Source of the DNA: Bacteroidales bacterium
Lineage (GTDB): Bacteria; Bacteroidota; Bacteroidia; Bacteroidales; Marinilabiliaceae
Reading direction: 5' to 3'
Assembly: GCA_024401365.1 (NCBI GenBank)
Contig: JAKSLE010000012.1
Coordinates: 18,892 to 82,891, forward strand
Length of the DNA: 64,000 bases
Shown: in pieces, positions 58,456-64,000 of the stretch
Layout: each line of letters opens with the position of its first letter
Position numbering within the stretch: position 1 is the stretch's first letter
Program-made: the position numbers and the translations under genes
The notes under the pieces: model-generated
Seen by the model: only the letters and a program-made list of their open reading frames with translations
What the model was told of the DNA's origin: nothing
The model's database searches: none

Positions 58456-59706
58456 ATGAAACTTCGTTATTGGATTATCTCCCTTCTATTGTGTTTTCTA
58501 ACATTCGGAATTGTTGCATGTTCGGATGATGATAATAAGAGCGAGGTCGAACTGCCTCAAGATGCGCCCTATGAACTAGCAGAGTATCTTAAGGATTACA
58601 CATACGAGCAGTTGGACGATTTCAAGCGAGGAACATTTGTGATGCAGCAATATAGGGTAGTGTACACCACTATGGACAGTCGCGATTTGCCCGTCAAGGT
58701 ATCTATGTATATGGCTGTACCGCAGAATCCATTGAGGGTGTTTGTCGATTGTCACGCTACTATATCTGCAGATGCACAGGCTCCTACGGTAGGTGGTCCT
58801 GCCATTATGGCTTCGCCCGATTTGATACCACTGATGAATGCGGTTGTCATTGCTCCCGATTATATTGGTTATGGGGAGTCGGTTGACCATACACATCTCT
58901 TTGCTGATGTTGCCTTGAATGGTAATACGGTCGTTGACGGTGTGAAGGTAGCGTACGACTTATTGTATAGTTTAGACAGGAATGTGGCGGTTGACAGACC
59001 GTCGTATATACTAGGAGCCTCGCAGGGTGGGGGAGTCGCGTTGTCCGCTCAGCGGATTATAGAGAATGAGGCAGGCTTGAGCGATTATATTCACTTGCAG
59101 GAGTCGTATGTTGGCAGTGGAGCGTACGATTTCGGAAGAATATTCGATGTGTGGACCCGTGAGTGGAGTTCCAATTCATTTCCTTGTGGCGCATTGTTGG
59201 GCGTATTAGGTATGTTCGATGAGTGCCCAGATGAATTTGGGGGTATTAAGGTAGACGATCTTTTTAGTGAGGCATTTATCGCTACTGGTATCGTAGAAGC
59301 TGTAAAGAGTAAGACGTATGACAACTCGCAGATTACTACGTTTGTGGTACAGGGACTTCAGAAGGCATATGGTGATGCTGCGTTCCCTGTTCCCAATGAG
59401 CGCATATTCAGTCCTGCTATGATGGATGAGAAGTCGGATGTCTATCAACGCGTAAAATCATATTTTTCACGAGGTAATGCATATATGTCGGTTGGTACAG
59501 GCATGTGGGTACCCTCGCATAGGGTCAATATGTTTCATTCTCCCGAAGATGAGGTGGTGCCATACGTGCTGACAGAAGAGCTCATGGCGTATTTTGATGG
59601 GCAAGGGTACAAGAATTATACATTCAAGGCCACTTCGGGCAATCATACTGGCAGTTGCATTGCGGCGTATACTGAGGCGATACGAAGGATTCTTTTCTCG
59701 TATTAG
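58456..59706 (+). CDS. Lipoprotein alpha/beta-hydrolase
   Basis: 416 residues. Lipoprotein signal with Cys22 (GIVACSDDD). The nucleophile elbow GASQGGG places Ser189. FHSPEDEVVPY carries the likely acid Asp and SGNHTGSC the likely His. NAVVIAPDYIGYGES before the elbow is typical of secreted lipase/peptidase-like hydrolases. Substrate unknown. It converges with the next gene, 73 bases away, without an obvious terminator. Confidence 0.85.
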   Translation: MKLRYWIISLLLCFLTFGIVACSDDDNKSEVELPQDAPYELAEYLKDYTYEQLDDFKRGTFVMQQYRVVYTTMDSRDLPVKVSMYMAVPQNPLRVFVDCHATISADAQAPTVGGPAIMASPDLIPLMNAVVIAPDYIGYGESVDHTHLFADVALNGNTVVDGVKVAYDLLYSLDRNVAVDRPSYILGASQGGGVALSAQRIIENEAGLSDYIHLQESYVGSGAYDFGRIFDVWTREWSSNSFPCGALLGVLGMFDECPDEFGGIKVDDLFSEAFIATGIVEAVKSKTYDNSQITTFVVQGLQKAYGDAAFPVPNERIFSPAMMDEKSDVYQRVKSYFSRGNAYMSVGTGMWVPSHRVNMFHSPEDEVVPYVLTEELMAYFDGQGYKNYTFKATSGNHTGSCIAAYTEAIRRILFSY

Positions 59707-59779
59707 CTGAATAGATTTCTCTCATGGAAGATGTGCAAATCGTACGGGCATAGCAGAATGTAATATTGTGCTGCTATTG

Positions 59780-60715
59780 TTATTTCTCTATCCATAGCAA
59801 AATTTCGTCGCTGAGGTAAGGCCTTAGTTCATCAACATGTATTCTAAATTCTGGCATATCTAGCCCATATCCATCGTAGCGGTCATACTGGAATGCTATA
59901 CTATCGCCGACCAATGCTGGTGCGTATCTAGGAAACTTTATATCATTTGTGTCAAGTAGCAGTTCGTTGTATTTCTGCTGATAAAATCGCGTGAGGCCTT
60001 TTCGTATTATATGGGGAAAGTATGAGACATTGACTCCATCCCTTAGCGCGCTTCTAACGATGTGACCATCGTTCTTTGCAATAGTAATAAATGGGCGGTA
60101 ATAATTGGCGTGTATGCCACCTGTTTCTTCAACTATATAAGATTGGTAAGTGACGTACTTGTCCGTTTCATTAGCTATAGTGTAGTATGCCCAATAGTTA
60201 TATTGATTTTCCTCGTTGCCCCATGTCGCTACGTACTTACGGATCATGAGTTCTCTACATTCCGTTTCAAAGTCGCTGTTTAATATAGGTTTATTGAATA
60301 TATAATTGTTTATGGCCTCACTAAGATATTGGGAGTTTTCTCGTGGATGTTCTATTGAGAGTTCATATTCTATGTAGACTTTGACAGGAGAGTCATCTAT
60401 AGTCATTACTTCGTCAATTGTATCAGAAACAGCTGAATACCCGTTTCTGTGTTTGTTCGCAATAGTGTTAGATGTATGAATCGGTGTTTCGTTATATATG
60501 GCTACTTTGGAGAAAGCGCAATCTAGTTTTCTTGCAACATACTCTTGACCATAATGAGATATTATCTCTGGAATAATAACTTTCCCGGAAACGTATTCAT
60601 TAATACCAGAAATAGTTTCTGAGTCTCCTTCAATATTATAAATGAATTCTTGTCGATTACATGCGGCCAATAGAACACTCAGTATGAGAGCAATTATACT
60701 TGCTAATTTCTTCAT
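59780..60715 (-). CDS. Lipoprotein, DUF3298/RsiV-like
   Basis: 311 residues from the ATG complement 60713-60715. The lipoprotein signal is KLASIIALILSVLLAAC. The second half has YWAYYTIANETDKYVTYQSYIVEETGGIHANYYRPFITIAKNDGHIV and a C-terminal PEFRIHVDELRPYLSDE, resembling DUF4163/DUF3298 proteins such as RsiV. The frame extends to an ATG at 60778, and the -7 element at 60799-60806 would allow that start as well. I prefer 60715 because it gives an intact signal peptide. Function unknown. Confidence 0.75.
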   Translation of the reverse strand: MKKLASIIALILSVLLAACNRQEFIYNIEGDSETISGINEYVSGKVIIPEIISHYGQEYVARKLDCAFSKVAIYNETPIHTSNTIANKHRNGYSAVSDTIDEVMTIDDSPVKVYIEYELSIEHPRENSQYLSEAINNYIFNKPILNSDFETECRELMIRKYVATWGNEENQYNYWAYYTIANETDKYVTYQSYIVEETGGIHANYYRPFITIAKNDGHIVRSALRDGVNVSYFPHIIRKGLTRFYQQKYNELLLDTNDIKFPRYAPALVGDSIAFQYDRYDGYGLDMPEFRIHVDELRPYLSDEILLWIEK

Positions 60716-60798
60716 CTTTGTGTGAAAGCTATTGTTGTTCTTGCGCCATATCATCATGTCAATGGAGATTATTTTCATTATATGTTATCCATATAGAA

Positions 60799-60806
60799 CA
60801 AAGGTA
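60799..60806 (-). promoter_or_regulatory. -7 element of the RsiV-like lipoprotein gene
   Basis: TACCTTTG on the minus strand, exact TAnnTTTG. It gives a leader of about 78 bases to the ATG at 60715, or about 15 to the ATG at 60778. Confidence 0.55.
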
Positions 60807-60846
60807 ATATTAAATAGTATTAAACCGTATTTTAAAGTAGGTAATC

Positions 60847-60924
60847 CTTGAAACATTTTGCTCGTTCAAGTGTAAAAATAAAACAGAAGGCAGATAAGCC
60901 TTTTGTCTGTAAACCTTTGCAGAC
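60847..60924. promoter_or_regulatory. Two inverted repeats upstream of the receptor gene
   Basis: CTTGAA/TTCAAG at 60847-60852 and 60865-60870, and GTCTG/CAGAC at 60905-60909 and 60920-60924, in the 187-base interval before the receptor start. Possible operator sites; no exact TAnnTTTG is present. Confidence 0.3.
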
Positions 60925-60965
60925 TTGCTGTTAATAAAGACTACTAATTATCAATACTGTTTTAC

Positions 60966-63731
60966 ATGAAAAGATTAATGCTTTTAGTGCTGGCATGTTT
61001 ATTTTTGTTCAGCGAGGCAGATGCCCAGGGTAAATACTCTAAGGAGCAGATTCTTAATATGTCAATTGAGGAGCTTTCCGACCTTCCTTTGGAGGACCTC
61101 ATGGCAGCAGTCGAAACACTCGGTGTTTCCAGCGTAGACGAACTCTTCGCTATGATCATGAACAAGAATGTCGCTTCTGCATCTAAGAAAGAGGAAAACG
61201 CATTCACTTCCCCATTGTCTACTACAGTTATTACTCGCGACGAGATGCGCTCGTGGGGTGTCTCTACAATCGAGGAGGCTTTCCGCCTTATTCCTGGTGT
61301 AGTTGTTCAGGAGAAGACTAATGGCGTATACGACGGCTATATTCGTGGCTTGAATAATGTTCCTGATGGTCAGCGCCTTTCTTACGCAGAAAACCAGAAT
61401 ACTCTTTTGATGGTCGATGGACGTGACGTGACTAACTATGTCCAGGGTGCCGTATTCTTCGAGACGCTACCTGTTTCTATAGAGGATGTCGATCGTATCG
61501 AGGTTGTACGTGGCGCTTCTTCTGCTCTCTATGGCCAGAATGCCGTACAGGGTGTTATCAATATCATCACAGATAAGCCTACTTCTTCATCTCCTATGGT
61601 GCAGGGTAGTATTCAGACTGGTAATCAGAATTCTACAATGGCGGATATCGCTTTGCGTAAGGCTTTGAACGATAAGTTCGCTTTCGGCCTCTCGTTTAAT
61701 ATGCAGACTCGCCAACGTAATACTGATAAGATTTTTGTTCCTTTCAGTGTAAATAAGGTTGATAAGACGAATTCTGATGAGCACTTGTATACTAGCGACC
61801 TCCTGTATATGTATAATGCAGCTGATAAATCATATACTCCTATGTCTAAGGTCGGCCACTGGGTATCTGTGTCTGAGTTGCGTAATATTAAGCGACTGAA
61901 TCAGGATATGGCTAATCAGGGTATCCCTAATCCTTATTATAACGCTTCTCCTTATCAGTACGAGCCAGAAAAGATGTTCTCTAATCCTGATATGTCTCGC
62001 GAGACTTATGGTACTAACCTCTATTTGGCCTTGACTCCTGCCGAGGAGGTTCGCTTTGATCTTACTGCTGGTTATCAGAATTCTAATGTCATCACTACTG
62101 ATGCTGAACAGCAGGTATGGTCTACTGGCGGTCGCGCTTCTAAGTCTGCTTATACAAACTTGAATGCAGCAATCAAGGATTTGCATATTAATGTAAGCTA
62201 TAATCAGGGCCCAGTCGAACTCGCTAAGGGAGTGCCTGGCTATAAGGTTAAGACCAAGAACTTCCGCGCCGGAATCGATTATGATATCAATGTCGGCGAT
62301 TTGTCTATCCGCCCTGCAGTGGCTTATAATAAGTATCTGACCGAGAATTACGCTCCTTCTGGAATCGTTCATTTCGATATGGGTTATGATGGCTATGGTA
62401 TCGTGGCTCCTGATGGTGCTAAGGTGGCTGTATCTAATCTTTTGAAGGATGACGCTTCTTTCAGCTCGTTCTCGCCTTCTGTACGTCTTGATTATAAGGT
62501 GGATGGCTGGCGTTTCATCGGCGCTTACCGCCTCGATAAGACTGATAACCCTGACAAGGCAAACCATTCTTGGCAGGCTGCTATCAGTAAGGAGGTTGGC
62601 TTACGCAATTTCCTCCGTGTCTCGTATGGCCGTTCTACTCGCTCGGCTAACTTGATGAACTCGGATGCCGACTTTACTTACGATCGCTATGGTATGAATG
62701 CTCCTCGCTTCATGCTGATGAAGGGTTCTGAATATGACTTGGTTAGCTTGGATGGAGTAGAGTTCGGTTGGCGTTCTCGTCCTAACGACCGTTTGTTGAT
62801 TGATGCCGAATTCTTCTATTCTAAGTCGTCTGATTATAGCGCTCATACCGCTAGCGAGGCTAACTTTACTCTCACTCAGAGTCGTTTGGCTCAATATCTT
62901 GTCGATCGTGCGTCTGCTTTGAATGATATGTATGTTCAGGCTGGTAACGATATGTCTCAGGTTCAGGGTATCTCATTCATGCATCCATTGAATGGTATGA
63001 AGTATCTCCTCGAGGATGTCTTTAATACAGCTACCACTATTCAGACGACAAACTTGCCTCTCGAGGCTACTCAGTTCGGTGCTAGTGTGAATCTCGACTG
63101 GATTGTGTCTTCTAAGTTGATTGCTAAGTTTAATGTCAATTTCCAACGTACAATATTCGACAATTATTACCTCTATAATCAGGAGGATGCTTTGATGAAT
63201 ATGGTCGTAATGTCATACATGAATGTGTCTCATGTCCTCGCAGACCACGACAACCGTGTTATAGAATTGGCAAAGGAGAAGGGTATATCTCCATTGGAGG
63301 CTGGCGTGCAGGTGAGAGCTCATATGACTACTCCTGAGTATATGCAGGCTGCAGGTGTAAAGCCTGACCCTAGTACTAATAGCTTCTATCTCGGAAATGC
63401 TCAGTATATTACTCCGCAGATGAAGAATGACCACCTCAATAAGGCTACTCCAAGTATCTATGGTATGTTGGGCTTGATATATAAGCCTATCAGCCAAATC
63501 AATATTGCTGCTTTCGGTAACGTAATCGGACGTCGAACATACTTTACCGCTTATGGCTCAGAGAAATTGAGCGCTCGCTATACTGTTAATCTCAAGGTCG
63601 GCTATAAGCCTACTGATGTTTGCGAGGTCTTCTTTAATGCACACAACCTGTTCAATAACGAACAGCAGGAGTATGTATATATGGACAAGATTGGCGGCCT
63701 CTATTCTTTTGGTGTGAATTTCAAGTTCTAG
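60966..63731 (+). CDS. TonB-dependent outer-membrane receptor
   Basis: 921 residues. The signal peptide ends at EADAQ. An unusual N-terminal segment of about 55 residues (24-79) is rich in acidic helices. It is followed by a plug domain (about 80-200: TTVITRDEMRSWGVSTIEEAFRLIPGV; VEVVRGASSALYGQNAVQGVINI with I for the first V) and a long beta-barrel ending in aromatic YSFGVNFKF. There is no SusC-type carboxypeptidase-like domain and no SusD partner, so it is a classical receptor for iron chelate, cobalamin or similar. It is a paralogue of the fragment at 1-242. Ligand unknown. Confidence 0.94.
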   Translation: MKRLMLLVLACLFLFSEADAQGKYSKEQILNMSIEELSDLPLEDLMAAVETLGVSSVDELFAMIMNKNVASASKKEENAFTSPLSTTVITRDEMRSWGVSTIEEAFRLIPGVVVQEKTNGVYDGYIRGLNNVPDGQRLSYAENQNTLLMVDGRDVTNYVQGAVFFETLPVSIEDVDRIEVVRGASSALYGQNAVQGVINIITDKPTSSSPMVQGSIQTGNQNSTMADIALRKALNDKFAFGLSFNMQTRQRNTDKIFVPFSVNKVDKTNSDEHLYTSDLLYMYNAADKSYTPMSKVGHWVSVSELRNIKRLNQDMANQGIPNPYYNASPYQYEPEKMFSNPDMSRETYGTNLYLALTPAEEVRFDLTAGYQNSNVITTDAEQQVWSTGGRASKSAYTNLNAAIKDLHINVSYNQGPVELAKGVPGYKVKTKNFRAGIDYDINVGDLSIRPAVAYNKYLTENYAPSGIVHFDMGYDGYGIVAPDGAKVAVSNLLKDDASFSSFSPSVRLDYKVDGWRFIGAYRLDKTDNPDKANHSWQAAISKEVGLRNFLRVSYGRSTRSANLMNSDADFTYDRYGMNAPRFMLMKGSEYDLVSLDGVEFGWRSRPNDRLLIDAEFFYSKSSDYSAHTASEANFTLTQSRLAQYLVDRASALNDMYVQAGNDMSQVQGISFMHPLNGMKYLLEDVFNTATTIQTTNLPLEATQFGASVNLDWIVSSKLIAKFNVNFQRTIFDNYYLYNQEDALMNMVVMSYMNVSHVLADHDNRVIELAKEKGISPLEAGVQVRAHMTTPEYMQAAGVKPDPSTNSFYLGNAQYITPQMKNDHLNKATPSIYGMLGLIYKPISQINIAAFGNVIGRRTYFTAYGSEKLSARYTVNLKVGYKPTDVCEVFFNAHNLFNNEQQEYVYMDKIGGLYSFGVNFKF

Positions 63732-63749
63732 AGTATTCCCACAGAAAAT

Positions 63750-63767
63750 AATGGAGAGATAATCTCC
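63750..63767. terminator. Hairpin after the receptor gene
   Basis: TGGAGA and TCTCCA around a 5-base loop, about 20 bases after the stop. The tail is not T-rich, so it may act with the stronger hairpin that follows. Confidence 0.4.
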
Positions 63768-63784
63768 ACTATACCTTTATCAAT

Positions 63785-63818
63785 AATCCCTGATTCTACC
63801 CGAATCAGGGATTTCTTG
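63785..63818. terminator. Terminator with 12-bp stem
   Basis: AATCCCTGATTC (63785-63796) pairs exactly with GAATCAGGGATT (63802-63813), then TCTTG. The likely end of the receptor transcript. Confidence 0.7.
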
Positions 63819-63837
63819 TAAAGAGTCTCTCCAAACT

Positions 63838-63895
63838 AAAAAAACTGCGAGCAAACACTATGCTCTATAGTATCAGCAACTATATACCCAATACT
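63838..63895 (-). repeat. Inverted copy of the 55-bp repeat unit
   Basis: On the minus strand: TATATAGTTGCTG, then TATAGAGCATAGTGTTTGC, TCGCAG and a T-run. It matches the unit between the cores at 36731-36774 almost base for base. Confidence 0.75.
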
Positions 63896-64000
63896 TTCCA
63901 AATTCCCTCCACCACTTATATATCCACAGTGAATTTGCTCCATTCCCCAATGCGAAATTCCCCTCAACAAAATTTAACCAATCGTGTAACGTGCTGACAT

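Noticed and set aside
59707-59779. AGCAG/CTGCT hairpin as a terminator between convergent genes
   Set aside because: A five-base stem with a long loop and no proper T-run is too weak to call.
1-63731. Inverted receptor paralogues as a site for inverting the whole 60-kb segment
   Set aside because: In the only comparable stretch more than half of the codons differ at the DNA level, so long identical tracts for homologous recombination are lacking there; the rest of the left copy is outside the window.

Overview
The window looks like a chromosomal segment of a member of the order Bacteroidales (phylum Bacteroidota). Evidence seen directly: start codons lack Shine-Dalgarno sequences; at least 14 genes are preceded by the Bacteroidota -7 element TAnnTTTG; MurF and alanine racemase are fused in one protein; there is a class III fructose-1,6-bisphosphatase, a DUF4835 protein beside RecN, a TonB-dependent receptor and many lipoprotein signals. 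I cannot name the genus. There is no rRNA, tRNA, CRISPR array, insertion sequence or phage in the window.

Layout. 1-6.4 kb: the 5' end of a TonB-dependent receptor (minus), carB, then miaB with a small outer-membrane barrel gene. 6.4-20.3 kb: an export and surface region. It holds a lone FtsX/MacB-type permease, a lipoprotein carboxylesterase, a secreted leucine-rich-repeat protein, about 1.1 kb of repeat-rich noncoding DNA, a MATE transporter, and a tolC - adaptor - ATPase - permease operon. 20.3-29.2 kb: housekeeping genes (an unknown membrane protein with dnaN, fbp, an AMP nucleosidase-like gene, holA, mutS). 29.2-34.6 kb: a cation-efflux transporter, a TPR/SpoIIE phosphatase, argR and a methyl-accepting chemotaxis-type receptor. 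34.6-48 kb: a methyltransferase, asnA, a CPBP protease, a DUF486 protein, proS, recQ, a murF-alr/recX/FAD-dehydrogenase operon, a conserved proline-rich protein and rsmI. 48-60.8 kb: a coiled-coil lipoprotein, a GH3 beta-xylosidase-like enzyme, then a packed operon mltG - ftsE-like - coaBC - DUF4835 - recN - DUF2520, a lipoprotein hydrolase and a lipoprotein of unknown role. 61-63.7 kb: a complete TonB-dependent receptor whose N-terminus is nearly identical to that of the truncated receptor at the left edge.

The most interesting signal is regulatory. Upstream of the lone permease gene (6585) and of the tolC efflux operon (14380), 8 kb apart, lie two control regions with the same architecture. 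Each has three GTGCGA-type inverted repeats whose starts are 23 and then 18 bp apart. About 60 bp further on each has a TGGCATA-N4-TTGAC element with -24/-12 (sigma-54-like) spacing. This points to a regulon of MacB-type exporters driven by a bacterial enhancer-binding protein that is not encoded in the window.

Other unexplained structure: a 55-bp-period tandem repeat with related copies at both window ends; a second intergenic repeat family (TATATAGAG) at 12.0 and 49.2 kb; four perfectly phased 11-bp repeats upstream of recQ; and a possible small RNA at 49 kb.
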